64,000 bases of DNA, from assembly GCA_964019135.1 (NCBI GenBank), contig OZ025257.1:12117971-12181970 (forward strand), given 5' to 3'. Made by a program: the position numbers and the translations under genes. The notes under the pieces are model-generated. The model was given only the letters and a program-made list of their open reading frames with translations, was not told the DNA's origin and searched no databases. The DNA comes from Arenicola marina (taxonomy: Eukaryota; Annelida; Polychaeta; Arenicolidae). Each line of letters opens with the position of its first letter. Position 1 is the stretch's first letter. Of the stretch, positions 20,223 through 32,383 are shown one piece after another.

Positions 20223-21510
20223 AGTTTTCTGTGAAGACGATGCAGTTTTGCTAAACCTGCCGATACAGGAATTGGGCCCCCACATTTGCATGACTATTTC
20301 ACAAGGGACGGCGTGCATGGACAATCGACATGCAGGTGTTCATATTGCTCCCACACCTACGCCCCCCACCCCCCTCCTGCCACTGCATACACATTTAAAC
20401 AAGATATGGTGAGCGGCAGCGGGCTGTAAAACGTTCGTAACATGAACATCATAAACCCACAGAACAGTAAATATTGCAGCAATCTGGGTGATTATGCAAA
20501 TTAAGTGGTTCATAGTTTGGTAAATGTGGCATAAATGGTTCATAGTTCACAGCATGGCACGTTTTAGTTGGGAAATTTGTACAATCTCGGTCATCCGCTC
20601 TTAACGATCAAAGCCGTAATTGCCGTATAAGTGACGTAGATGCAGGTTCAGCTTTGACTTATATATATGGGCACATGAAGCGTTAATGTAAATATCCAGA
20701 TGAACTGTTATTTTTGCGAAAGGAGGCAACCAATATGTTCGATGGATTGAATTGACAATATCTGAAAAATAGGGTTTAACCTGCGATATAGTGTAACGGA
20801 GTTTTTAACAAAAGGAGTAGTGTGACTGCCCGTCTCATGCATCAAATCTTCAAAGGAGAACTTACATGTACGTAATGTAACACCGAATGATCGCATCTGA
20901 TCATTTCTTGATATTCTAACGCGTCATATGGGATAATGGCCAATATATGTAATAGTGCTCGCAAATAAACTTAACGGGTATTCTATTTTGATGTCGTAAT
21001 ATATTGGGATTGATATCTTGAAACTCCCTTTGGACCTTGGAGCTAGATTTAAATTCTGATTGCTTGAAGAAAGCTTCTTGTATCTATCTATACCCTGCTT
21101 GAAATGTGTCCTTCCAAATGGGATTACCAATCGTACACAGTATCGGTTTTAGCGACGCTATATCCTACTCTCAAAATATTTCGTACATTTGATGTCAAGC
21201 ACTGAAATATCATACTTACAGCGATTGTCAGTGGTTCAATCAGCATAGTATTCAACGCTTGATATCCAATAGCTTGCTTGCAGAATTTAGGACTCAGGAC
21301 TCATGTACCCAATGTACGCAAGCGCACAGGTAAAATCCCAAAATCCAATGGCTTCGCAGAGAGAGTTGTACTAACAATCAAACAGATGTTGTGTAAAGCT
21401 GAGGATACCCGTAGACAAATACCGTATAGAAATTCAAAAACAAATTTGTAAAGGTTTCTATCGATTTTTCTTCGAAAATTCTAAATGTTTTTCCATAGAG
21501 TTTCCATAGA
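20223..21510. other. Intergenic, no gene seen
   Basis: AT-rich, with scattered short open frames lacking recognisable domains. No repeat boundary was found. Confidence 0.35.
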
Positions 21511-21620
21511 ATTTAGGTCTTGGGTTCGAATCCGGGCTCGGGCACGTAATCTGGGGCATATGTCATTCCTTCATCCTTCATAGTCCCAGGGGTTTCTTGG
21601 CCCGACTTAACCATGTGCGC
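21511..21620 (+). repeat. SINE-like fragment with Pol III box B
   Basis: GGGTTCGAATCCGGG at about 21524 is a perfect box B. The box A half is missing. Downstream body GGGCACGTAATCTGGGG and onward. A 5'-truncated tRNA-derived SINE is the likely origin. Confidence 0.4.
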
Positions 21621-22536
21621 AAAAGCGGCCTAAAACACCAACATTTCATAGAATTTCCATAGAGTTTCCAAAGAAATCGCACGTGGCGGCAGTGGGTGCA
21701 GAGTTCAAGGTCGCACCGGGTGAGTTTAACATCAGCTCCGTCTCGGCTGAACGGGTACGGCCTGTTGGGTAGATCTTCACACATCATGCTGCTAATTTTA
21801 TTGTCCAAGCGATTGGCTCCGTCGCTATTCTCACATCGCAGCACACAACAGGTACGAAAGCCAATATGCCGGCAAGGCTTACAATGTTTCTTTAATGCGA
21901 AGTTTAAATCTTTGAATATCACCTTAAATGGTGCCGTGCCCGTCGGTATCACTTCATATATCGCTTCCGGTATCTATCGATTTTCCTGTGGAAATTCTAA
22001 ACGTCTTCCCATAGAGTTTTGATAGAGTTTCCATCATGGTGATCGCATCTGACCACTTAGCTGGTGTATGTGTTTGTACACGTTTACGGCAAGTTCACGC
22101 TACCTTTAGCGATTTACAAAAAAGTAGTCCGACCCCTTCTGTCTACAACCACCTACCCTTCCTCCTTACTGCTTGTCAGGTCAAAGCCGTCTAGTCCATT
22201 CGCACCCCCCCCCCCCCCACGCCTTATCCCCCGCTTCCCCAGGCTCATAGTTGGCTGACACTGAAGGCTTCTGAAGGCACAAGGATGGGTGGGGGATTCA
22301 AGCGCTGGCCACCTTTTCGCCCCCATCCCCACCCCACCCTCGACTTCACTATTGAGTTACAACATAGGAACATCGAGAAAGCGAGAGCCCACATCCGTCC
22401 ATCATATTTCAAAACAGGCCAAACACATTATTATCGATACACAGTTGTGACTTATGAACATGCGTGTTTTTGTGATGCTAATGATGACGAATTGCGATGA
22501 GAGTAATTTCTTTACACATGTTTCCTCATATTTCAG
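21621..22536. other. Upstream region of pseudogene F
   Basis: Contains repeated phrases TCCATAGA(G/A)TTTCCATAGA near 21494-21520, 21645-21672 and 22009-22035, and a C tract at about 22204-22218. Parts at 22064-22230 resemble 54500-54600 upstream of stub G, so both may descend from an LU promoter region. A functional 5' exon was not identified. Confidence 0.4.
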
Positions 22537-22597
22537 CCACCGATCGTCTAAAGTATTCCTGCCAAGATATCGGTCCTTGCACGTGTCCTGTTGATGA

Positions 22598-23180
22598 TCT
22601 AGGTTGTTCTATACCATGTAAAGAATCTATCAACTGTACTGTAAATCCCATCTACACATCGTCTGATCGATACTGTGCAGTTGAAGTAACATCGGACTCA
22701 TGCTTCCTGTTGTTAGTCGATGTCTATATGCCATGTGATAGTAATGCTAACCTGACCCAGTTTGGTGAGATTTGCGCCGAAATACTGACGCTTTGTAGTT
22801 GTACTGATTGTCGTTATTTCGTGATAGGAGGTGATCCTAATACCAGCTTTGAGTGATCAACCTCCCATTTCACCAGACAATTGGAATATTTCTGCCAAAG
22901 AGAGTCCATAATACCTTGCATTAACTACAAGGCACAGACTGTCTCATATACTTATAACAGTCCGGTGGACAGTAACACGCATACTATTGATCACTTTTGG
23001 GTGAATGATGGCTCATTTGAGGCGATTTCAAAATATCACACTTTACATGACGGAATGAATGTATCGTTTCACTCACCGGTGGTGCTTAGTCTTGCACTTC
23101 TTGTTATCTACTCCGAAGTAAAGTCCCCTTTATTCAATTCTAGGCCAAAATGGCATGCAGCAACGCTTGGCGACCATGAA
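22598..23180 (+). mobile_element. Non-LTR retrotransposon endonuclease fragment in pseudogene F
   Basis: Encodes pieces of an APE-type endonuclease: RYCAVEV, LLLVDVYMPCD, FVIGGDPNTSFE and, after a stop and frame change, HTIDHFWVND. The FNTD-like motif reads PNTS here. The 5' end joins directly to the broken LU exon. Further LINE C-terminal sequence (RPTMEYGCVVWDGGT) occurs at about 23455-23505. Confidence 0.65.
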
Positions 23181-24056
23181 TAGTATGCGGCTTTAACCCC
23201 GCCTTTTTTAACAAGCAAAAACTAGGCGATATTCTTACCAACCTTTGCACAAAATGATATGTACTCATTGTATCCTTTGGTACGAAATGAAAAAAAATAA
23301 GGGCCATTTTATTAAAATAAAATACTGTAACGGCAGGTAAAATGTCGGAAAATGACAACGATAGTGATTTTGTTCGGCCTTAATTAAACTTTAGGCAAAT
23401 GTCTGGGGGTCTGTGGCCTTTTTAGACTCAACAGGGGTGTATTAGACTTGATGTGTGTACGCCCTACTATGGAATATGGTTGCGTCGTGTGGGATGGCGG
23501 CACCTGATTGGTGTCACGTTAAGCCCAAGATTAACTTGGACGTCTCATTTCAATGACATTGATTTGAAAGCTAATAGAATGGTCGATATGTCCAGTGACG
23601 CTGTTTAAAGTTTCATACCCCTGGAGCACCACGTTGATGTTTATTTGATATCACCATATACTTCGTCTTGGGGGCTCTAAACGTCATAAGCCAATATGAT
23701 GTCCACGTTTCCATACGCTCCAGGTTTTGGGTTAACATATCAGTTCCAATTGTCTCGTCAACATCATCTACGATCATATGTACTGTAACGTGTTGTCAGC
23801 AAAGAGTCATATATTCAACTGTAAACCATCAGTTTGTCAAAATAACCACGAAGTCATCATCAGAGGAGCATTTAATTTTATGTGTTTTAATATGTGGGTA
23901 ATGCCACGAATAACCGGAGACGTCGGTGTATGTTGTCGATGGTCGAGTGACTGAAGCCCAGACTTTATTCAATACCAATCACGATAGTGTGGTTCCACAA
24001 TCATACCTACCGCCACCCAGCGAATATACCATTAAAGTATCTTTCATAACGTCATG

Positions 24057-24263
24057 CATACAAGACAATCACAGATACACCCACGCCCCCTACCAGGCTC
24101 TTGTCCTACTTCCTATCCTGCTACCCTAACTCGACCTAGCGAGTGCTATTCTACCTATCCTGGTAGGTTACGCCGCCGCTATTCGCTAGATGGCGTCACT
24201 AAACTTGTAAGTCGGCGCGAGAAGGGGCCTGGCCGTTACACATACAAGACAATCACAGATACA
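24057..24263. repeat. 161-bp insertion flanked by 23-bp direct repeats
   Basis: CATACAAGACAATCACAGAT at 24057 and again at 24241, each continuing ACA (23 bp identical). The 161 bp between includes an inverted pair, CCTACCAGG and CCTGGTAGG. It lies just before the last-exon relic of pseudogene F. It could be a transposed element with a long target duplication or a simple local duplication. Confidence 0.6.
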
Positions 24264-24446
24264 TTCATTGTTTTTGTCCGTGACCCGATGAGGGAAGGGT
24301 GTGCTTCAAGAGACACTGGCTCAATCAAGTCGACCGTTCGTTTTTGCAAAACATATCGCTGCCACAGTCAATCTGGGGATAAATCTGGGGTCAAGATGGG
24401 AGTCAATCGCAACTTCGGGTTTCCGTCTTGGCCGCCGCTGTACTAA

Positions 24447-26569
24447 TGGTGACGTCACAATCATGCATATTTAAATTTTATATTACATTATATTTTATAT
24501 GACTCGGATGTCTGTATTCTCAGATTAGTTTTAGATACATATGGATCAGTAGGGATTAATCTATGTTCTACTAAGCGAAATTTCGATAACGAATTTATGA
24601 TGGCCATTGTTGAGTGTTGAGGCATGGTTTTAATAGTTATATTACTAAATGAAAATGATTGTTCTGGTGTCTATATTGTCAAGATATCTTACAAATCTGA
24701 TTCAGGAATATATGTTCTACATAATACATAACTTGGGGCCAGATGTGTACCGATCATAACTTGTTATAAGGCGATGATATGGGCCAGTATGCACCTCTTT
24801 TGAATTCGAATTTGCTTTGCGCGCATTCGCGTGATATCAGCCTTGTTGCTTAGCAACATGGCATGCCAGATGGATAGCCTAACAGACAAGGACTATTAAA
24901 CTGTTCTTAATCTAGCAAAATATAACCTGTGATTCTAATATTCTTATAGGACAGTGCATAGACTCCACTATTGTATTTGTCCTGTGATTAACTGATTCTC
25001 TTTATTGCATTTCTTGGCCTTAGGCCCACGCCACATAGATAATGCAAACAACTTCGACGAGACAGAATAGGCCTATTTCATCACACGGTTCTCATACAAA
25101 AGGCGTTATGAATAAAGCGACCTATCCTGATAAGCAGAGCGGCATTACTCGTTCTTATAATTCTACAAAATTCAAAATATGAACAATTAAACAATCTGGC
25201 AAGAGTCTCTGGCGCCGATGCGTGTAATACTCACATATACATAGAAAGTGATAGTCATTTTCGACGAATGGCCATATGACGTATCTTCTCGTGGAGTATT
25301 ATTCCTCCTCCCCGTTTCTATGACTAAGTTATGACCTGAACATCTCAGTTTGGAAAGTGCTACGGTATGTGCTACGGTATGGTATGTTCTACGGTATGTT
25401 CTGATATTTACGATGGAAAGGTACTTCTCTGGCTCCAGTAGGCTGCGAAATCGTAAATTTGAAGTTTACTTGTACTGTTAACTGCAATATGCCATGACGG
25501 AGTCCCGCAGTCTTTCAACCGATGGCGAAACAAACAAAGGAATACATTCACATCCCCGAATTTTGTAACATAAATACTTGTCACATAAGTACAAAATATA
25601 ATTTTGTACTTTTGACACCCAATTATCGTGACCTGCTTGTTCTCTACATAATAGCGCAATCCCGTTAACATTCACCTAGAGCTGCCACATTGTTGGTTGT
25701 CGAAGACACTCCAGGTAGATATTTACAAAATATAATGTAGTGCACTTTTTCGGTGCAATCACATACCTCATACACCAATATCCCTGATGCAAACGTCAAT
25801 ATGGGCAAAACCATACCGTCCTGCGAGTAACAATGTCATAGAACCAACCTACACCTGACAAAACAAACGTTGGAATCGAGCACCTGAACAAACGCCATAC
25901 ACATGCATGGCAACTTGCTGGTTCACCGGGTGGGTTGATAATCTCTTTTAGTATTTTCTGCTGTACTAACTTCTTAATTAAATAGTTCATCAAAATATAA
26001 ATATGTAACAAATTTGGCTTTGCTAGATAAAATATGCTATGATAAACGTATGTGTTGCTGCTTAAACATGGGACAGCAAGGGCCCTTCACCTCGACAGCA
26101 CGTACGAAATGATACTGCGATATAAATTGCCAGGAAATAATGTCTGTTAAATACGGAGCTTCCACAAGTCATTCTTACAATGTTGCAGCATTCGTTAAGC
26201 AAAATCCAGTAATATGACGTCATTGTAATCACACGCAGTTATCCCCCTGATATAAAATACACGAGATTTTGACCCCATCCGCTCCATGTGTTCCATGTGT
26301 TCTGGTGCGACTAAAATAGCTATTGGTGGGGGGGGGGGGCTGAAATTGTTCTGGTATGCGTCTTTTGATCTGACATGTCGCCCTTGAGACATGTTGTTTG
26401 TTTATCTTCTAACCACCTGAATATGTTGTGCTAAGGTTATAGTCAGCTACACTCTCCCACATCCCCTTTACACACACCTAGCGTTTCATCTGAAAATATA
26501 TTGCATCAGTTTAACAGACATATGGGTCCATAATAATTTTTCTAAAGAAAGATATACAGTTGCAATTTA
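24447..26569. other. Downstream of pseudogene F, no gene seen
   Basis: 24555-24610 matches the gene C 3' flank (AATCTATGTTCTACTAAGCG). The rest is AT-rich. Minus-strand open frames at 25408-25671 and 25796-26011 have no recognised domain. Confidence 0.4.
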
Positions 26570-26720
26570 GAAAAAACATCGCTAAGTTTAGTGCGCCTAT
26601 CCTTCGTGATACTAGGGGTGTTTTTTTGCGATACTTAGCCTCTATCGGATCAATGCCTATTTTTACATGTAATTTAAGCCTGCATCATATGTGTGTGTAA
26701 TTAAAGAAAAAGTAATTGCT
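26570..26720 (+). repeat. Orphan LU-gene 3' flank fragment
   Basis: TTGCGATACTTAGCCTCTATCGG, TCAATGCCT and TAATTAAAGAAAAAG align to the flanks downstream of genes C, D and E, with no LU exon in the preceding 2 kb. Confidence 0.45.
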
Positions 26721-27119
26721 TAAACACTAGGACTTTCGTAGTATGCTGTTAGGCGCTTTTTTCACGCAAGGAATAAGTGTATACTAGATATATAATACCG
26801 GGCCACCGCTCTCTAGCAGGTAATAAATACATATGTTTTAAATTAAACAGATGGCGTTTCGGTAACACGGATTTGATGTATCCTGAAAAAGAAAAACTCT
26901 TATGATGTATCATGGCCATAAGGAAATCTTGGTTTGGAAATCGGTAGGGCTAATGCAGAGCTATAACTTTGTAAGCTTAGTATTGAGACAATATATATTT
27001 TGCCCGACCAATAGTGTATAGTTTCGCTCAATTCTATGAACAGCTATTTATATAAACTTCAAGAATGCCACACCAACAAGTACGGCACGAAAGTCGCACC
27101 ACGTAACCCCGTTATATGG

Positions 27120-27275
27120 CGTCATTACTCTAACGTTACCATGGCTAACGGTCACAGAATATGTTTTGCATGTATTATTTTAAACCGTATTCAAAAGCGA
27201 AAGCGAGAAAACAGGCGAAACCGAAATATTTGGGGCCGTGAGTGGATAAGGAATCGGCCAGTGCAAGGGGCATAA
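27120..27275 (+). pseudogene. Possible Harbinger (HARBI1-like) nuclease N-terminal fragment
   Basis: The reading KRENRRNRNIWGREWIRNRP resembles the basic/aromatic N-terminal segment common in invertebrate HARBI1-type nucleases. It ends in two stops, and no DDE region follows. The assignment rests on one motif only. Confidence 0.35.
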
Positions 27276-28674
27276 TAACCTCCTGCGAGGACACACGTTT
27301 TGACTGAAATCTGTGCTTGCAGATTCCACAAGACAACACATTGAGCAGTATGCCAGCTCTATTCAGATATCGAAGACAGATATATATTCGTATATAACAC
27401 GAGTGAGACGTTTCAGTCACAAAGTTTCCGAAACTTTGCTATATGTATCATGGGCATTTAAAGAACAATGATAGGGTTGTCCTTCAATATGGGACCCCAC
27501 GAACGACCCCAGCACATGGACTGTGACGGCGAGACTGGTGACATCCTGGCAGCTGTGGTCAATAGCCACAGGCTGTCTAGTGATTTTTCTGTTCCCTATT
27601 GTAGTCGATCACTCAGACGCCTCGATTCAACCTCTGTATATTTAATTTGGCATGCTTCAAGGCGAGCGGGGGGGAGTGATGTAAAAATTGCCCCTTGATG
27701 GCGACTAGACATTTCAAGGTATCACTTTCTCTCGGAGGCAAAACCTCGGGGAATATTAAATAACATTTGGCCATGGACTGAAAGTGTCGAAATTAACTAA
27801 TCTATAGAAGCTAACCTGGTTTGAATTAGTCTGTCTGCGTATAAAAATGACTTTGCAGCTTGTTGCAATTTACATATTCCGCGTGTTAGCGCGGCATTTG
27901 CGATTAAGACCAAATAGGCTATTGTGACCGTCACAGCTTACCGCGGTCGTAGCATCGATGACCCGTCGTAATGTAATATAAGCGGCTACAGACTATGCAG
28001 CGATTCACGAGCTACAGTTATGGTGGTGGGTCACCAATTGTTTAATCTAATGTGTTCACGAAACACAACAATTTGTTCCGTAAGCAGAGAACCCTGGCTG
28101 GTAATTTATTGATTCTTATCTGGATACATTTATGAATCCTTACAGTTTTGGAGATTTTAAAGCATATGTGGTAGTCTTTCGACGTATCAAACTATTCACC
28201 GACGCTTTCTTGAACATAGGATTCGGGGTAGTCTTTGCAAATATATATATACAGATAGCCTATGACTGTTTGTGCAATAGTCGCAATCTTCAGAGACCAC
28301 TCTTAGAACTGTATTCAATAGTACAGAACCTGTCAGAACGTTATAACAAATTATGTAAAATTAGAATCTAGGAACTAACAATTAAGTTTGGTACACCATG
28401 CGAATGAAACAAAAGGCTAAAACTATCATTTATCAAGATATATATGACTTTTTGACAGTAAGCGATTTATTAATTTGGTTTCAAATAAAAAGGCGACCAA
28501 AGGATATTATGACGATATGCTAAATACAAGAGTAATAGGACGCCAGTACGTTCGTGGGCTCTGGGGGTCGACGAAGGGGAACGTAATGCTACATACTTCA
28601 TCGGTTTAAGAAATCATGGCAATATAGCGATCGCCTTAGTCAGTGGCAATGTTCTGATTGCAGAAATGTAAACA
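27276..28674. other. Intergenic, no gene seen
   Basis: Mixed composition. A phrase at 28575-28640 (CATACTTCATCGGTTTAAGA..GGCAATATAGCGATCGC) matches 13100-13155 in the large duplication, so an L1-associated 3' fragment is present. Confidence 0.4.
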
Positions 28675-28912
28675 CTTACTAAGGAGAAAGCACGAGAAAG
28701 AAAAAAATAACAACTTTCGAGTGTTAGATAAAAACAAGAGTGACGTCAGTGAATGATTGACGTCTGGATCGGTCTATAGCAAATAGTTGACATGTTTCAA
28801 GTAAGAGAAAACACTCGAAAGTTATTGATTTCGTTGTTCAGAATCCACTCGGCTGACGCCTCGTGTATTCTGAACAACCATCAACACTTTCTCGTGCTTT
28901 CTCCTTACCTTA
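28675..28912. repeat. Imperfect inverted repeat (foldback)
   Basis: TAAGGAGAAAGCACGAGAAAG at 28679 is matched in reverse complement at about 28889-28909. AACAACTTTCGAGTGTT at about 28709 is matched inversely near 28810-28826. The right arm unit is the same sequence that is amplified at 29180-29440. Confidence 0.65.
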
Positions 28913-29167
28913 TTACATGAGTAGAAGAGTACCGCTTCTTCTCCGTCACCAAGGTGTATCCTGGACAAATTCATCTATTCATCTGCGGTCTAGTGTGCTT
29001 TAACCACTTTTGGTCATATCGCGTCAATAGGATAGGGAAGGGAGAGTGGGGCCATGTCCCCGGGGGTAACCCCCTACTCTTTACGAAGAAAGACATGGGT
29101 TCTGTATCCTGCGACCACACAGATATGGCCACAGCCATCCACTCGGCTAACGCCTTGTGTATTCTGA

Positions 29168-29440
29168 ACAACGAATCAACACTTTCTCGTGTATTCTCCT
29201 TACGGCAATCAGCACTTTCTCGTGCTTTCTCCTTACGGCAATCAACACTTTCTCGTGCTTTCTCCTTACGGCAATCAACACTTTCTCGTGCTTTCTCCTT
29301 GCGGCAATCAACACTTTCTCGTGCTTTCGCTTTACGGCAATCAACACGCTCTCGTGCTTTCTCCTTACGGCAATCAACACTTTCTCGTGCTTTCTCCTTA
29401 CGGCAATCAACACTTTCTTGTGCTTTCTCTTTACGGCAAT
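29168..29440. repeat. 33-bp tandem repeat, about eight units
   Basis: Unit GGCAATCAACACTTTCTCGTGCTTTCTCCTTAC-like, 33 bp (11 codons), with few changes. All frames on both strands stay open by arithmetic. The preceding 28850-28910 segment has one unit with the same left context (CTGAACAAC..TCAACACTTTC). Confidence 0.9.
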
Positions 29441-29564
29441 AAGTGAGTAACATTAAACTCCCAGCTGCGGGTGGAACAAAGTCGACTCAGAAAAGTGCTG
29501 ATTCATAGATAAGACACTTGTAACAAGAAAATGACGTCTCAAACAATGGTTTAAATGCGACGAT

Positions 29565-29885
29565 GCTATCTAGGGAAGTAATAGAGCTCTGTATAAGGAA
29601 AAAGAGAACGTTGTTTAGGGAACGATAAAGCTTTGTCTAGGGAAGGATAGCGTTCAGTCTAGTGAAGGATATAATGTTCTCCGATGCAGGATAGAGCACT
29701 GTCTAGGCCATGATAATGCTATGCACTGAAAGAATAGAGCTCGATCTGTCTAGGGAACCACAGTCTCGCCTAATTAACGAAAGTATAGAGCGATATGCAG
29801 TGAAGGATAAGCTTTGTCGAGAGACTCGTGCGCTGTACTGTGCAGAATAAAACATCTTGCGCAGAATAGAGCGGTCATGCTGTAG
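29565..29885 (-). repeat. 22-bp minisatellite family array, minus orientation
   Basis: Units of GTCTAGGGAAGGATAGCG and AGAGCTC..TGTCTAGGGAA type, the reverse complement of the 59-kb unit. Diverged. Confidence 0.6.
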
Positions 29886-30909
29886 GAATAGATTGCGATC
29901 ATGAACAAACTTATGAGAGTTAAAGATTAGATGGGTCATCAACTGTAAAACTTGTTTAAGCCAACAGTCGAGCCGGTCGTATGTTAATCAAAACAAACAC
30001 TCGCGCTTTGTTTGGAAATAAAACCGTCTTTTTTTACACAATGAGGAAGTACGTTCCTGCTTTACGTGTCGTTGATAGTGAAGTGTTGATAGATATTTAT
30101 TCGGCACGTGTGGAGGATTACGCACGTGATGCACTTATACTAAAGTCAAGATCGATCTACGCTTGGTGATCGAACAAAACAAGGAAACGACAAGGCAATA
30201 GTTCCACGCAAAAGAAAGGAGTGGCGGTGCAAAGGACGCCATTTGCATTGGTGAAAGAGAGTTGAGGTTGGAAGTGTGAATTAGTGTGGGGGGGGGGGGG
30301 GGCATTTGACGTTTAATAACTGCTCAGAGATCCACCCGTTCGTTTCAAATAAACCCTCTTATGCATGAACCAGCATATGCGTTTACAAACAATACCAGAG
30401 CACTTCCATGTTCTGCTTTGCGGGACAGTGCAACATAAAGTATATTGTCGAAGTCTCAAAAGTCTTGAAAGAGATGCAATTTACATATATGATCTGTCTT
30501 AAAGATAATTCTCATTTTATAATCCAAAACTATGTTACAAGTTTCTAAAACAATTGTACCATGTTACTTAATACAAGACGTGACGAAAACAGGAGCAAAG
30601 ACCAGGGATCACCGAGGATAATATTGAGCTATCGCTCTTGATTCAAGGTGTCTATCTAACTAACATCAACACGGTATCAGAACTGCGATTCAGACAACTT
30701 CCCATTACCTACCTCCGCATTTGCACAAACAGTTGCAGCAGTTATCAATTGTTATGTCTTTACATCTATGATCCTACCAGTATAAAAAATATATGAATAA
30801 ATCTACATTATGTAATATTTATATGTAAAATGAGGGGAATATATGTTACTATTGATGGTCATACCGGGAACCTTGTGGTTAACGAGATATTAATTTAGTA
30901 ACTTTCTTA
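29886..30909. other. Intergenic, with inverted flank fragment
   Basis: A G tract at 30285-30302 followed by CATTTGACGTTTAATAACTGC is the reverse complement of the AACGTCAAATG-C-tract junction at 11832-11850. This places a minus-oriented piece of the LU-block flank here. No exon seen. Confidence 0.4.
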
Positions 30910-31159
30910 CAGTATATGACAGCCGGTACCGTCATATGATTTTCTTAGATGGGTGCATTGAACGATCATGTAAGGGATAGACATGTACGAAAAATTAGGA
31001 AACATAGTATAAAGAGAGGCGTGTTAACGATGGCTTAAGGAACAGATGATAGATATCTATAGATACGATAGATATTTTTCGTACATGTCTACACCTTACA
31101 TGATCGTTCAACGCACCCATCTAAGAATATGATATGACGGTACCGGCTGTCAGTTACTG
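30910..31159. mobile_element. Harbinger-type MITE, 250 bp
   Basis: Long inverted repeats of about 85 bp: CAGTATATGACAGCCGGTACC at the left, CAGTAACTGACAGCCGGTACC on the opposite strand at the right. It is flanked by TTA at 30907-30909 and 31160-31162, the three-base target typical of PIF/Harbinger elements. The centre is short and AT-rich (ATAGATATCTATAGATA). Confidence 0.8.
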
Positions 31160-31162
31160 TTA

Positions 31163-32383
31163 CTATGATAATTGTACATGCTTGTTTAATGGCCCACCCA
31201 CGTCGCATGCACGCCGGTCGAATTAAAGAGCTTCAAATAACAGCAAATTTGGCATATTTTGTTCGAAGCCTGCTAAATAAACATATCTACAGTTATATTA
31301 TGGCGGAATACGATGAACATGTATTTCATTATACAATCAGACAAGCAGACATTTGAAAAAAATTGCAGGACATAAAAACCCTGTTTTCCAGAGTTAAAAT
31401 TAAATACTGACAGCCACACCTGTGTAGCGGAGAGAAACGATTTTATGAGAAGCATACTAGCTGACATTTACAGTTACACACCATTGCGCATTAGTAAAGA
31501 CATACATGTATCTATTCTGCCCTTAAACATGCAGACAATAAGCGTGTGTGAATGTGAATAACATTAATTTTAGAAGTTTTGCAATGTGTCGACATTTCTG
31601 AGAGTTTGCATGGCAGCTCATCCATGCTTGCTTGTCGGGTGCATTATTTTACTTTCCATGAAATGTTTAATGCGATACTACCACACATGCTGTAAGACGT
31701 GCAATCTAAGAAAGTATATGAGGAGTAATGTAGTGTAGAGGAGAAAGAAAGGTCACACATGTATATATAGTTCATATATATAGTGCAAGATTGATCAAAA
31801 CTATATGCACTGTATTCTACTCCTACAATACAACGTTTTCTTTCCAAGACGCCATTTACCTTCCCAGACTGGTGTCAAGCTGCAACATAAATGAAACGGT
31901 TCAATAATTAATGTTCTGTCCCTCCCAATTAAAACATAATATGATAGGCTTATATTTTCGGTTCTGTAGAAAAGTTAGGTTCCAAATGTTTAAATATATG
32001 ATCAATAGGCTTCACCCCTTGCAACATCAGCCTTAAACTCCTGTTGTTGACTTAATCATATTTCAATAATCATGTTAATATTTTAGAAAAGGGATATATC
32101 CAGGATACCTTTCGGTCACATATAGTGTCACTTACGAGCATGGAGATGATCCGCTGTACTCGGCTTAGCTTAGAGTTTGCATCCTGGCCGAGAACTGCAT
32201 ACACAAGGATAATTTTGGTCCACCAATGACATCCAGTCTATTCAAGTTACGTTTCCTAGCACAAAGTCTGACCATGAGATGCATCAATTCCGGAAACTTA
32301 GTGAAGCCCTCCTCTACAACCTCCATTCAATCAAACTGTATGAGATCAGTATAGTCTGTTTTTATGAAAAAGCTTACGTATGC
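31163..32383. other. Intergenic, no gene seen
   Basis: AT-rich. A short purine/pyrimidine-rich palindromic stretch with TATATATAG near 31760-31785. No element boundaries found. Confidence 0.35.

Larger units (their letters stand above)
22537..24446 (+). pseudogene. Pseudogene F: Ly6/uPAR-like copy split by LINE debris
   Basis: The acceptor CTCATATTTCAG and leader AAAGTATTCCTGCCAAG are kept, but the start codon is ATA at 22566-22568. Homology to gene E exon 1 stops at about 22598, where LINE endonuclease sequence begins. A last-exon relic lies at about 24270-24446. It reads REGCASRDTGS..VRFCKTYRC, i.e. the LU C-terminal half with the first Cys of CxC replaced by Arg and the final CN changed to CH. 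The linker is degraded and the frame ends before the GPI tail, though the GTGACGTCACAAT tail DNA survives just after. It cannot make the family protein. Confidence 0.75.

Noticed and set aside
29147..29453. Long open frames on both strands with RQSTLSRAFSL-type peptide repeats
   Set aside because: They come from a 33-bp tandem repeat, whose period keeps every frame open; no start context, splice sites or domain.
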